Origin: G942493375 sp942493375
Lineage (GTDB): Bacteria > Armatimonadota > UBA5829
DNA length: 64,000 bases
Assembly (NCBI GenBank): GCA_942493375.1
Contig: OW818698.1
Location: 8,060,001 to 8,124,000, forward strand
Direction: 5' to 3'
Shown here: one piece after another, positions 44,202-54,210 of the stretch
Layout of the letters: each line of letters starts with the position of its first letter
How positions within the stretch are numbered: the first letter of the stretch is position 1
Program-made: the position numbers and the translations under genes
Notes under the pieces: generated by a model
Told to the model about the DNA's origin: nothing
The model's database searches: none
What the model saw: only the letters and a program-made list of their open reading frames with translations

Positions 44202-45143
44202 ATGAAGATAACGAAGATAATATTCCTTGCGTTAACTCTTACTGTTTATTCATGGATGGGCTCAAGGACAGTTGATGCAGCCCAGAGTGTCGTGACGACA
44301 ATTACTCTGACCGGGACAAAAAACCTTATCAGTTTGCCGTGTGTTCCATCAATACCAGATCCCTTGTCCGTGTTCAGCGGCTTCAATATCAATAACAACC
44401 TGACTTCTTGGGATCCGGTTAACCAGATTGAGAACAAATTCAACTCAGCTTTGCCGGAGACATTTGGCGGTGTTCTACTTGGTGAAGGTTACTGGTTGAC
44501 GGGTACTGCCGGGCAAAGTGTCCAGTACCAATCTCTTCCGAGCGGGATCCCAACAGATGAAACCCTGACAGACACATGGATTCCACTCCCTGGTGAAGAT
44601 AATGGTATCAACAATGGTGGACGTCACCTGGTTGGCTGCCCATATGATACCTTTGTACCTATATCAAATATCTACTTTACAAACAGCATCGAAATCTTAT
44701 CATGGTCCCAGGCAAATGCCGCAGGTTGGGTTGGGCCATCCATATCCTACTGGACCGATTCCAGTTACAGCTACATCAACTGCAATGGCCCAACCGCAGT
44801 TACTGTAATTCAACCCGGCAAGGGCTATTGGGTTGAAAGCAAGGTCGATAACCTCGCAATGATCATCACCGCTCCTCTGCCTGGACATACTCTCAGCGCT
44901 ACGGTTAATCTCGGCAGTTTTGATTCCTCCAAGCGGGCCGGTATTCCCGTGAATATTCAGCTGCGTATAGGAGCCGAAACTGTGCGCACAGTTGATACAA
45001 CACTCGATGCCTCCGGTAAATTTTATATACACAATGTTCAACCAGGCACATATGATGTGGGCATAAAACCATCTCATTGGCTGAGAAGAGTCGTCCCCGC
45101 GGTGACTGTAACAGATGCAGACCTGGACTTCATTATCCGATAA
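44202..45143 (+). CDS. Secreted protein with IKPSHW C-terminal domain
   Basis: The 313-residue protein has a signal peptide (IIFLALTLTVYSWMGSRTVDA). Residues about 30-220 contain Trp-rich repeats (GVLLGEGYWLTGTAG, VIQPGKGYWVESKV) typical of small extracellular beta domains, without an assigned family. The last ~85 residues form the IKPSHW domain (VRTVDTTLDASGKFYIHNV, IKPSHWLRRV) and end without a dockerin. ATG 44202 follows GAGGTG and GATAGG; the 44187 start is less likely. A secreted unknown protein follows after 27 bases. Confidence 0.65.
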   Translation: MKITKIIFLALTLTVYSWMGSRTVDAAQSVVTTITLTGTKNLISLPCVPSIPDPLSVFSGFNINNNLTSWDPVNQIENKFNSALPETFGGVLLGEGYWLTGTAGQSVQYQSLPSGIPTDETLTDTWIPLPGEDNGINNGGRHLVGCPYDTFVPISNIYFTNSIEILSWSQANAAGWVGPSISYWTDSSYSYINCNGPTAVTVIQPGKGYWVESKVDNLAMIITAPLPGHTLSATVNLGSFDSSKRAGIPVNIQLRIGAETVRTVDTTLDASGKFYIHNVQPGTYDVGIKPSHWLRRVVPAVTVTDADLDFIIR

Positions 45144-45170
45144 CCCGCATTGAACACTGAGGTGTATGAT

Positions 45171-47357
45171 ATGAAAAAGACAATACTCGGGAGATTAGCA
45201 TTCATCATTCTAGTAGTATTGGTTGCCGGTAACAGCCTGGCAGCTGCAGTTTTGGTCGACATACCACTCGATAAGCAGATCAACACAGGATCAGGCGATG
45301 CAATTACCGGCCACGATGGATTCGGCACTGACTCCGGAACCGGCTATATGATAAGGCTACTGACCACTGATAATGGTGCAGGCAATTATTACTTTGGTCC
45401 GAGTATCAACTTCATTAAAGCAGGATATGGTCCGTATGTTGACCTCTCCAAACCCGGTGCCCGTATAGAGTATACTGCACGCTACTTCCAGGGGGACGGA
45501 AACACCAACCCATATGGAGACGCCCCCATATGCATAGAGTTGACTGATGCAGACGGAACTTCCTGCTGGATAGGCATGTCATATGGCCCCCAACCCAATC
45601 CAACTTATCCGTCATGGAAAACGGTCACAGATAACCTTTCAGGAGCCAGCCCTGATCTGGACCTTTCAAAAATAGTGACCCTGACATTCTACGGCACAGA
45701 TTGGGCAGGAACCGGCAATGACTTCATTCACATAAGAAATCTCAGACTGCTGGATGACTCCGTCCGTGACCCGGTTACCATACCAAATGCCAAGAATACC
45801 AACAATGGTGTTTCCATAGAGCTGGTGGGTGCAGTCAGTGCATCTTTCAATTCACTTGGTAAATTTTATATTCAGAATCCGGAAAACTTCTGTGGTATTC
45901 AGGTAAGGTCAACTACTCTACCAGATGAGGGTCCTTCGGTTTACGTGAAAGGGACTGTTCAAACAGATCCGGATACAGATGAGATCTACATTCAAGCTTC
46001 TGAGTGGGCAATGAATGGGACAGGTAATGCAAAGCCCCGGTTCATGACAACTAAAAGCCTTGGAGGTTCAACTCTCTACAGGCAACCTGGAGTCGAAAAT
46101 CCCTTTGGCTCAAACAATATTGGGCTGCAAGTCAAAATCGCCGGACAATTGACTGCAAAGGCAGATGATGGATCATGGATATATGTTTCAGATGGATCGA
46201 TAATACCGAACACTGAGAGTCAAGGCGTGCGAGTCAGCCTTGCAGGTATCTCTTTCCTGCAGCGTCCAAGTCTGATTATTGGCCATAATGTAGTTGTAAC
46301 TGGTATATCAAGCCTGTATAAGGATGAAGATGGCATCCACAGGCCATTAGTTTTGATGAAGATTGGCGGTTTTAGTGATCCGCTACTCACCAACAATGAG
46401 CCTAAGACATTCAGAGTAGCAGTAATAAACTTTGACCCATATTGCCCGGGGCATGGTAACAAACGTGTACACGAAGTCTTTGGCTGGAACAATCCGCATG
46501 ATATTGCTGAGGGTTATATCAATGACCTTGCAACAACAAGTGGAGGCTGGTGCAATTATCAGATAGTAGACTGGTATGATGCCAACTACCATCCGTACTT
46601 CGAAGATGGTTTCCAGTTTGATCCTGATGAATGCGTAGACGCCTGGCAGAATCAGACAGGATTACATGAGGGTACAACTGACTATATAAGGTTGATTAGC
46701 GATACTACTTATCCACACAACCAGCCTAAAACTATAGCCCAGCGGATTGCTGATGATGAGATAGACGAAGTATTCCTCTTCGGATCACCCGGAGGATCTG
46801 CATTCTGGGAAGCCGCTATGGCAGGCCCGAGTCCGTTCTTCGTGAATGGAGGGACATATAGCCTGCCTGCTGCCAAGCGCAATTTTGTGTTAATGGGTTT
46901 CAACTATGAGCGGGATGTTGACTGCATGCTGGAAGACTTCCTGCACAGAAGTGAATGCGTAATGAGCAGGGTCTATCCCTCCCCTGACTGGTGGTTCCCC
47001 ACGTATCCAGCAGAAAACAACTGGGACAAGTTCAGGATGATCGACCAGAGAGGTGAAGGAGAATCAGCCGTTGGCATGTGCCACTTCGCTCCAAACAGTG
47101 AGTCCGACTACGATTGGGGCAACACCCGCTTCGTATTCAGCATGTGTGACGACTGGTTATACAACTGGCCAAATCTCATCGGTGAATCAACAAAGAGACA
47201 GGTAAACTGCACCGAATGGGGAAACGGTGACATGCGCCTGCACCACGTATGGTGGCTGAATCACTACCCGAAAGCCCCCGGCATAAACCCGGACGGCCGC
47301 CAAAACAACTGGTGGAAATACTCCTGCGACTTCAGCAACTACGCGGAAAGCAGATAA
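45171..47357 (+). CDS. Large secreted protein of unknown function
   Basis: The 728-residue product has a signal peptide (AFIILVVLVAGNSLAA). Residues about 200-410 show beta strands with an OB-like look (VSIELVGAVSASFNSLGKFY, VYVKGTVQTDPDTDEIYIQA). A distinctive C-terminal half (about 415-728) has RVAVINFDPYCPG, many Trp and conserved-looking Asp/His, and 'CMLEDFLHRSECVMS'. It could be a hydrolase but no family is recognised. ATG 45171 lies behind GAGGTG. It follows the IKPSHW protein by 27 bases, probably in the same operon. Confidence 0.6.
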   Translation: MKKTILGRLAFIILVVLVAGNSLAAAVLVDIPLDKQINTGSGDAITGHDGFGTDSGTGYMIRLLTTDNGAGNYYFGPSINFIKAGYGPYVDLSKPGARIEYTARYFQGDGNTNPYGDAPICIELTDADGTSCWIGMSYGPQPNPTYPSWKTVTDNLSGASPDLDLSKIVTLTFYGTDWAGTGNDFIHIRNLRLLDDSVRDPVTIPNAKNTNNGVSIELVGAVSASFNSLGKFYIQNPENFCGIQVRSTTLPDEGPSVYVKGTVQTDPDTDEIYIQASEWAMNGTGNAKPRFMTTKSLGGSTLYRQPGVENPFGSNNIGLQVKIAGQLTAKADDGSWIYVSDGSIIPNTESQGVRVSLAGISFLQRPSLIIGHNVVVTGISSLYKDEDGIHRPLVLMKIGGFSDPLLTNNEPKTFRVAVINFDPYCPGHGNKRVHEVFGWNNPHDIAEGYINDLATTSGGWCNYQIVDWYDANYHPYFEDGFQFDPDECVDAWQNQTGLHEGTTDYIRLISDTTYPHNQPKTIAQRIADDEIDEVFLFGSPGGSAFWEAAMAGPSPFFVNGGTYSLPAAKRNFVLMGFNYERDVDCMLEDFLHRSECVMSRVYPSPDWWFPTYPAENNWDKFRMIDQRGEGESAVGMCHFAPNSESDYDWGNTRFVFSMCDDWLYNWPNLIGESTKRQVNCTEWGNGDMRLHHVWWLNHYPKAPGINPDGRQNNWWKYSCDFSNYAESR

Positions 47358-47463
47358 AGCAAATATTCATAATTCCGAAAAGTAATTGGGAAATTGCTTA
47401 CCATACACAATCAGACTGATCTGTCCGCTCTGTCCGATCAGTCTGATTCTTATTCGACTAGCG

Positions 47464-48672
47464 ATGCAACTAAAATACGCTGCGAGGAACGTGCTGACTG
47501 TGCGAAACCTTATGCTAATATGCCTTGTGTTTACGCTTACGTCCGTCTCGGCTGTACGAGCTGATCATGGACGAGTGGTCTATCTGTATTCCGCTGAACT
47601 TGCGAAGAACAGACATAGCGGATCCTACGCTCCGATGTCAGGGCACATCGACATTATGGAATCAGACCTGCGATCATATAAGCGATCAACTCTCATAAAC
47701 AACTTCTACACCGGAGCATTCCAAGACTTCACAGATTCGAGCATAGCAGTTTCGTGTAATGGACGCTACATCGCCATCGGTCTGAGACCATCCATCTCAG
47801 CGATAAGTAGTGCTTATATCACCCGGACACCGAACGGTCTTCGGCTGTGGGATAGAAAGACCATGCAGGTTAGAACCATATATCCGGGATACACCTATGA
47901 GCAGTTGCTGTGGTCGGACTCCGGTCGGTATCTCGCAGTTGTGGACACCTATCCCGATGGGCCGATTCGTATCTATGACGCTTCCCTCGGACGCATGAGA
48001 GCCTATTCGGGATATGGTAGGCTCATATGCGCAGCATGGTCTACAAAACGCGATGAATTAATCCTGGCGGTATCGTCGGCAAAGAAAGGTACCACCATAT
48101 ATGCTCAGCCTGTAACTGGACGCCGGAGAGTCCTGTTCAGGTGGCACGACACTATTGATGCCATAGCCGAGGTAGGAGATGGCACCGGTTATGCGCTGTG
48201 TGATGGCACAGGAGTCTTTTTATACAAAACCAACGGCAAAATCAAAAGGCTGCCGATTCGCCGCTCGCATAACGATCCTTGGGAAATCACTATGCTGTCT
48301 CAGCCAAAAGGGTCGTGGATAGCCGCGCTCGCATCATACTCACATGGTGAGCCGCATATCAACAACGATGAGGTCTTGTATGCATTCTTGTCCGGCGGTC
48401 AAGTGTTCCGGCGTGTCGCCAAATGGCAGTATTCGTATCTTAATGCCCAACCCGATGGCAGTAAAATAATACTCATGGAGCCGGTTGGCTGGCTGAGAAA
48501 CCCATCCAAGGTTGTGCTGCGAGGACAGATCACTTGGGGAGGCGAAGCGGTAATGGATAATCGAAGCGACCAGTTTAAATTCTGGACATTCGATGTGCCA
48601 CATGCCCGCACCGGAAAGATGATATTCGACACTGGACCAGGATGCCTGTTGGCAGCTTGGTGGTCCGACTAA
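47464..48672 (+). CDS. Secreted TolB/WD-like beta-propeller protein
   Basis: The 402-residue frame has a hydrophobic stretch LMLICLVFTLTSVSAVRA and then repeated 'W-S-xxG-Y' blades (LLWSDSGRYLAVVDTYPDGP, LICAAWSTKRDELILAVSS), which fits a propeller. The start is uncertain: ATG 47464 is a compromise, since TTG 47386 gives a long poor leader and a GTG near 47500 is closer to a GAGG. Function unknown. It lies 106 bases downstream of the preceding gene. Confidence 0.5.
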   Translation: MQLKYAARNVLTVRNLMLICLVFTLTSVSAVRADHGRVVYLYSAELAKNRHSGSYAPMSGHIDIMESDLRSYKRSTLINNFYTGAFQDFTDSSIAVSCNGRYIAIGLRPSISAISSAYITRTPNGLRLWDRKTMQVRTIYPGYTYEQLLWSDSGRYLAVVDTYPDGPIRIYDASLGRMRAYSGYGRLICAAWSTKRDELILAVSSAKKGTTIYAQPVTGRRRVLFRWHDTIDAIAEVGDGTGYALCDGTGVFLYKTNGKIKRLPIRRSHNDPWEITMLSQPKGSWIAALASYSHGEPHINNDEVLYAFLSGGQVFRRVAKWQYSYLNAQPDGSKIILMEPVGWLRNPSKVVLRGQITWGGEAVMDNRSDQFKFWTFDVPHARTGKMIFDTGPGCLLAAWWSD

Positions 48673-48957
48673 TTGAGAAACAGGAAAAAGGGGACAATTG
48701 GTAACCATACCCCCTGAGATACTTCGTACCTGCCACCGCATTGACATCGCCACTCCGAGGTAATTCTGCTAGCCCGCTTTCTGCTCCAATGTCTTCCAGA
48801 AAATCTCATCCAACAAACTCCAACACGCCAACTTACTTATATTGACAATGAGGATTGTATGATGGTATGATTCGTTTTCAACGACTACTCTGTATATACA
48901 CATACTGAATAACTCACTTGATGATAGTATAATAGCCGGCATTTGGGAGAGTGGTAG
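48673..48957. other. Intergenic region with promoter of the GH39-like gene
   Basis: A perfect TATAAT is at 48928-48933 with no convincing -35 box, and GGGAG (48945-48949) precedes the ATG. Nothing else was recognised in the 285 bases. Confidence 0.5.
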
Positions 48958-51900
48958 ATGACATTCAAAAGCATCCTGGAAAAGATCCTCATTGGGGCAT
49001 TACTATTCACATCGACTACTGTTGCGTATGCTGCACTACTTAACGGCTCATTCGAGGAATCTGGCTATCAGCGGGAACTACTAGGTTGGAATTGGTGGAC
49101 TAAGGGCAATGCTCCAGCTGGGTGGCAGCGGGATTCTCACGAGTCCTGTCTTGGGGCTTATTCCATCAGAATATGGAAGGATGTCGGAGTTCAAGGTGAT
49201 ATTTATGGAGCCTTTGAACAGAAACTCACAAACTTGCCAAAGGGAGCTTTGATCCACATCGGTGCGATGATCAAAGGCAAGAGTGTTGAACGTGTCTGGA
49301 TGGGTGACTTCAACAACCGCATCTTCACACCAAATGGCGACTTCGGCTGGCAACGAGTCTATGGAAGTATTCAACTGGCCCCTGAACAGACCGAATACAC
49401 TCTGATGTTTGGCATAGATGGCAAAACTCAAAGCCTCTGGATCGATGATGTCCGTGTAATTGTAGATGGAGAGAGCATGCCCGAAGATAACGACTGGCTC
49501 TTCATCCGCAGGATGGATAACAGGTCCACTGACACCGGTTTCCTGCTTCTCGTGCGCAACCCGCTTGAGGCAACTAAGCAGGTCACCCTTCAATACCGGC
49601 TATGTGATCCATACGGGTTGCCTATTGAGGAAAAAAGTGTTCCGGTTGAGGTAGCTCCAGGGCAACAGAAACGTATTTTCATACCGGTCAAGGCAGACCA
49701 GAGAGTTGCTCTAATGACAGCCTCGGTAGTTGATAAAGATGGCAAGATATTGTCCTGGGCCAATGACTTCCTCGCAGTAGAACCACCAAGCCTGGCGCCA
49801 ATTGCCGGGTCTGACCGTCTGGGCGTGGATGAGATCAATTTTGCCTATGTATCTGGTGACTCTTACACAAGACTGCTGGACTTGATGGCCGCAGCGGGAG
49901 TCACCTCGTTGCGCGGTTACGAGATGGACCGATGTTACGATGATGCACAGAAAACCATCGATCCTTCAAGATTCACACGATTCCTGAATGATCTGCACTC
50001 TCGCAATATCACTGTAATGCCCATACTTGCCTACAGTCCCACGTGGGCATCCACTGCAGGTCCATTTGCCAATGAATGGGACCGAAGGATGACAATGCCC
50101 AGACTGGATGTTTGGAAAACCCTTGTAGAACAATATGTTCGAACTCACGGTTTTAAAGAAGTTGAAGTCTGGAATGAACCGAATGGTGGGTTCTGGAACA
50201 GCTATCCAAAGGACATAACCTATGGCAAACTAGTCACAGCAACATGCGAGACAGTGAAGAAGATAGATCCATCCATTGTCGTAGTTGCAGGTTCAACAAA
50301 CAGTGACTCGCCGGGATGGCCCGAAAGCGTTATAAAAGCCGCAGGTCGCCATAGCCTGGATGCAATCTCATTTCACCCATATCGTCTCCCTGTATCCGAT
50401 CCGACTCCACCGTGTGTAGAACTGCCAAGAGGGCAGTGGGCTAGTTATCCGCGAGTGATCGAAGAGATGGACAGGATGTCTTCCAAATACAATAATGGAA
50501 AACCCCTGCCTTTATACATCACGGAATATGGCTTCGAAGAACTTGGGCCTGACGGTTTACCGTATCTGCAGGGAAATCCGTTATACAAGTCTGAGGCCGT
50601 CGCCAGGATGTCCCTGACCCTTGCTGGGCTTGGTGTGCGCCGTTCATACTTATACGAATTCCGCGATCTACACCCTGCACAATTCGGTATTGTGCGTAAG
50701 GACCTGACAATCAAACCGGCATGGTGGGCTTTCCGCGCGATGAGTGAGCACGCTGCCGCCCGGTTAATTGGCAAATTCGAGCAACTTACTCCGGACTTGT
50801 TTGCCTTGACGATGACTGGAGACACCAATGTGCTCGCAGTCTGGACAGCTGAGAATCCAGCCATTGTAACAATAAGAAAGCCGATCAAATCCGCTAAAGA
50901 CCTTTTCAGTCTGGATGTTCTCGCAGTTCCAGTGAAAGACTCCCCATGTTATGTGATCCCAGCAGGCTCGGTCCTCTATTTGACTGGTGACAACAAACTG
51001 AACACGAAGGATATCCAAGCAGTGGTTGCACTTGTCCCGAAGAGTCACTGGGCGCTGGCAGGAGAAAAGTGTGTATTTGATGTTGTCGCACAGCCGAATG
51101 CACCTAAAAAGTTGACGTCCGGATTGCCAGGTATAGTAGATTTCACAGTTGAAGCTACACCGGGACTTTGGACCACGGGCAAGCTGGAGTTCAAAATTGC
51201 CGGATGTAACACTGCAGTCCCAGTATTCATTCCAGTCTCAGAGAAAACCACCGCAGAATTGGTTTTTGATGCAAAATGCAATCCAGCCATACGGTTGACT
51301 AATCTGGACAAAAGAGAGGTCGAAGCCAAAATCAGCATGTCGGCAGGCAACGGGTTATTTTCCACCAAAAAAACTGCCAAAGTACCGTCCCATGCGACTG
51401 TCGAGGAGCCAATGTCCGCACGTCCCAAGTCAACATCCGAAGGTCTGGATGTTGTTGCAGATGTCGAAGTTGGACAGCGAAAGTGGTCGTTTGCGCGGAC
51501 CTTATTCTATGCAGGAGTAAAGAAAAACGACGGAATAAAAGTAGACGGCACCACTGACGATTGGGCATCATTACCGATGATTGATCTAGTCGACTGGGAC
51601 AAGAACGCTGGTGAAAAACCGGTAGATCCCGCTGATATGTCAGCACAGCTTGGCATCACCTACGACACTTCACGATTATATGTTCTTGTGAAGGTAAAGG
51701 ACGATATCCATTACCAGAAATTTGCTCCGGCGGAGTCGTGGATGGGTGACTCAGTCCAATTGGCGTTCGACATTGACCCGATGGGTAAGCACGATCAGAT
51801 CGAGATGGGATTCGCAGTTGATGAGAATGGACGATATATGTTCAACTCTCGCCAGATGAACGTAAATGTCGACGAAGTAAAAGCAAACGTAACTAGAAAA

Positions 51901-52095
51901 GATAATATCACCGCATACGAGATGGCTTTCCCATTCTCTCTACTAAATGTCAAACCTCAAACCGGTTCAAGACTGGGGTTCTCACTGCTGGTAAACGAAA
52001 ATGACACAGGTGCACGCGAGGGATATCTCCGCTGGTCCAAAGGTATAGGTGAATCAAAAGACCCCCAAAACTACGGCCAACTGTTGATAGAATAG
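48958..52095 (+). CDS. Secreted GH39-like glycosidase with N-terminal CBM and C-terminal CBM9-like module
   Basis: The 1045-residue protein has a signal peptide (ends VAYA), an N-terminal jelly-roll module (LNGSFEESGYQRELLGWNWW), then a TIM barrel at about 270-660. The barrel has VEVWNEPNGGFW (acid/base Glu near 405) and LYITEYGFEELG (nucleophile Glu near 520), the pair expected for clan GH-A and close to GH39 beta-xylosidase-like enzymes. The last ~190 residues contain a CBM9-like module (DSVQLAFDIDPMGKHDQIE). The promoter is at about 48928. The protein shares its C-terminal module type with the genes at 37063 and 55960. Confidence 0.78.
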   Translation: MTFKSILEKILIGALLFTSTTVAYAALLNGSFEESGYQRELLGWNWWTKGNAPAGWQRDSHESCLGAYSIRIWKDVGVQGDIYGAFEQKLTNLPKGALIHIGAMIKGKSVERVWMGDFNNRIFTPNGDFGWQRVYGSIQLAPEQTEYTLMFGIDGKTQSLWIDDVRVIVDGESMPEDNDWLFIRRMDNRSTDTGFLLLVRNPLEATKQVTLQYRLCDPYGLPIEEKSVPVEVAPGQQKRIFIPVKADQRVALMTASVVDKDGKILSWANDFLAVEPPSLAPIAGSDRLGVDEINFAYVSGDSYTRLLDLMAAAGVTSLRGYEMDRCYDDAQKTIDPSRFTRFLNDLHSRNITVMPILAYSPTWASTAGPFANEWDRRMTMPRLDVWKTLVEQYVRTHGFKEVEVWNEPNGGFWNSYPKDITYGKLVTATCETVKKIDPSIVVVAGSTNSDSPGWPESVIKAAGRHSLDAISFHPYRLPVSDPTPPCVELPRGQWASYPRVIEEMDRMSSKYNNGKPLPLYITEYGFEELGPDGLPYLQGNPLYKSEAVARMSLTLAGLGVRRSYLYEFRDLHPAQFGIVRKDLTIKPAWWAFRAMSEHAAARLIGKFEQLTPDLFALTMTGDTNVLAVWTAENPAIVTIRKPIKSAKDLFSLDVLAVPVKDSPCYVIPAGSVLYLTGDNKLNTKDIQAVVALVPKSHWALAGEKCVFDVVAQPNAPKKLTSGLPGIVDFTVEATPGLWTTGKLEFKIAGCNTAVPVFIPVSEKTTAELVFDAKCNPAIRLTNLDKREVEAKISMSAGNGLFSTKKTAKVPSHATVEEPMSARPKSTSEGLDVVADVEVGQRKWSFARTLFYAGVKKNDGIKVDGTTDDWASLPMIDLVDWDKNAGEKPVDPADMSAQLGITYDTSRLYVLVKVKDDIHYQKFAPAESWMGDSVQLAFDIDPMGKHDQIEMGFAVDENGRYMFNSRQMNVNVDEVKANVTRKDNITAYEMAFPFSLLNVKPQTGSRLGFSLLVNENDTGAREGYLRWSKGIGESKDPQNYGQLLIE

Positions 52096-52413
52096 ACTGG
52101 CTGAGTCTTGGTTTTTCGGGATTTGAGGAGTGAGTACAGGTCATGTTAACGCAAAACAGTGCCCATTCACTCCAAAAATCCCGAAAGAAAACAACGATCT
52201 TACTCCAAACCCAATTCTAACTCATACCTTACAATCACCCACCTCCCATCCTGAAGCCCGAAGTCAGATCCGACAGATCCGTCAGATTCAACACTGCAAA
52301 GCTCATATTGAAACGTTGTAAGCCATAGTTACATAATCGAAGGCGTCTATTGTAAAATGAATGCATACTCACATTAGCAAAGTATCGAATTATCCAGGGG
52401 AATAAAACATACC
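52096..52413. other. Intergenic region with an inverted repeat
   Basis: An inverted repeat of the 'TTTCGGGATTTG' family lies at 52112-52190 close behind the GH39-like gene and may be its terminator. The remaining bases hold short words CCCGAAGTCAGA and no gene. Confidence 0.55.
52112..52190. repeat. 'TTTCGGGATTTG' inverted repeat
   Basis: The left arm TTTTTCGGGATTTGAGGAGT pairs with the right arm ACTCCAAAAATCCCGAAAGA across a 30-base loop. Confidence 0.8.
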
Positions 52414-53493
52414 ATGACACAACGTAATGCATTGAAAGAGATACTGCATTTTGGACATCCTGCTGAGGTTTGCCAGTTTGAGTGGGGATACTGGGGCCAG
52501 ACTCTTGAGCGGTGGAGGAAAGAGGGTCTACCTGCTGACCAGCAGCCATGGGAGGCGGTCGGTATAACTTCGTATCACAGAGTCCAGATAGAAACCCGGT
52601 TTTATCCTGCATTCGAGGATGCTGTAATCTCTGAAAGTGAGTCAAATGTCATTGTAAGGGATGCTGATGGGATTATCAAAGAGATAGCAAAGGACAATTC
52701 ATCGTTTCCACGCTTTATTAAGCATCCGGTAAGTAATCTGGCAGACTTTGAGGAACTCAAAGAACGTCTGGATGCTAATTCGCCAGGCCGTTTTCCGGAT
52801 GGTTGGGAAAAGGCGGCTGCAGATATCAACAAGAATGATGGGATACTTGTTATGGGCGCTGTGGAGATCAGCTTCTTCGGATGGCACCGGGATTTGATGG
52901 GAGTTGAGGACCTGCTGGTAGCATTCTACGACCAGCCTGAATTGATTCATGCTATAAGCCGCCATCATTTGGAATTTCTCAAACAACTATACAGCAGAGT
53001 GATGAAGAAAGTGGATTACGACTTCATATTTATGTGGGAGGATATGAGTTATAAAAATGGTCCTCTGATTTCTCCGGCGCTGGTGAAAGAGTTCATGCTG
53101 CCGTATTACCGGGAACTAATCAGTTTCTTCAAAGGTATTCGCGATTATAAAGTCCTTGTCGACTCTGACGGTGATGTGACCCAGTTGATCCCTCTGTTTA
53201 TGGATGCTGGCGTGGATGGAGTACTGCCCTTCGAATGCGCAGCCAGGATGGATATCTGCAAGATTCGGGAACAATTTCCGGATTTAATCATAGCTGGTGG
53301 GATCGATAAACGCGAGATAGCCAAAGGGACAGATGCGATTGATAGAGAACTGGAGAGCAAACTCCCTTACATGTTTGAGCGTGGAGGATACCTACCATCA
53401 ATGGACCACCACGTTCCTCCGGAGGTGAGTTATAAGGACTTTGTTTATTATGTAGAGAAGACCCGAAAGCTCTATGAAGCTTCACTCAGATAA
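52414..53493 (+). CDS. Uroporphyrinogen decarboxylase-family protein, second copy
   Basis: The 359-residue product starts with RNALKEILHFGHPAEVCQFE and includes VDSDGDVTQLIPLFMDAGVD and LPFECAARMDI, as in URO-D-like barrels, plus IAGGIDKREIAKGTDAI near the C-terminus. Like the protein at 30487 it lacks the classical HemE signatures as far as I can see, so a methyl-transfer or catabolic role is more likely than heme synthesis. CAGGGG precedes the ATG. The two URO-D proteins are distant from each other. Confidence 0.75.
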   Translation: MTQRNALKEILHFGHPAEVCQFEWGYWGQTLERWRKEGLPADQQPWEAVGITSYHRVQIETRFYPAFEDAVISESESNVIVRDADGIIKEIAKDNSSFPRFIKHPVSNLADFEELKERLDANSPGRFPDGWEKAAADINKNDGILVMGAVEISFFGWHRDLMGVEDLLVAFYDQPELIHAISRHHLEFLKQLYSRVMKKVDYDFIFMWEDMSYKNGPLISPALVKEFMLPYYRELISFFKGIRDYKVLVDSDGDVTQLIPLFMDAGVDGVLPFECAARMDICKIREQFPDLIIAGGIDKREIAKGTDAIDRELESKLPYMFERGGYLPSMDHHVPPEVSYKDFVYYVEKTRKLYEASLR

Positions 53494-53673
53494 GACAGAG
53501 TAAAAATCTAAATTTCATTATCAGTTTCACCATGTCATATTTTGAAACTAAATCGTTGATCGGTTCGTTCAAATAGTACACTCCGGAAGAGTGCACTATT
53601 GAACCAAAACGACCAGTTGAAATGGTGATATTATGAGCACAAGCATTAGCGAACCAATACTTGAGTGAATATA

Positions 53674-54015
53674 ATGGATATCCAGGGACACAAAGTATTA
53701 TTTGTCTCTGGTGATATAGATGTGCATACGGCGCTGCAGTTCAAGCAAGCGGTGCAGAAGATTCTGGATATGTCTGAACGACACCTGATTGTAGATGTAC
53801 ACAATGTTGGTTATATGGACAGCAGCGGTTTGGGAATTCTGGCATTTGCAGTAAAACGCTTGAGTCATATCAGCGGAACTGTAAACCTGGTGGGTTGCAA
53901 ACCTGCGATAGAATACATACTCCAGATAACTCAAATGTCTGCATTTGTCAGGCTGCACGAGAGCATGGATGATACCATAAAGGCTTTGTTTACAACGGCT
54001 GCAGCGCAAGCGTAA
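53674..54015 (+). CDS. STAS-domain anti-sigma-factor antagonist
   Basis: The 113-residue protein is a single STAS domain: HKVLFVSGDIDVHTALQF, then LIVDVHNVGYMDSSGLGIL, where the Ser of DSSG is the usual phosphorylation site of SpoIIAA/RsbV-like antagonists. Such proteins bind anti-sigma factors when unphosphorylated. No kinase or sigma gene lies beside it. ATG 53674 or GTG 53665 could be the start, and no strong ribosome site settles this. A terminator follows. Confidence 0.85.
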   Translation: MDIQGHKVLFVSGDIDVHTALQFKQAVQKILDMSERHLIVDVHNVGYMDSSGLGILAFAVKRLSHISGTVNLVGCKPAIEYILQITQMSAFVRLHESMDDTIKALFTTAAAQA

Positions 54016-54048
54016 ATCACAGAGACAAATGCATAATCGATTAGAAAA

Positions 54049-54082
54049 GGCCGGACTAATATAGTCCGGTCATTTTCTTTTT
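54049..54082 (+). terminator. Rho-independent terminator of the STAS gene
   Basis: GGCCGGACTA pairs with TAGTCCGGTC around an ATA-type loop and is followed by ATTTTCTTTTT. It is placed 34 bases after the stop. Confidence 0.85.
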
Positions 54083-54210
54083 GTAACCGAATAAGCAATA
54101 AGTAACAGCTATCATAGTAAGAGTTCACTGCTAATGTGTAATATAATAAATTTCCGTTCGTCCTACTCTAATATTGTCAAGTCCTTTTTTTATATATTTT
54201 GTAGAAAAAG

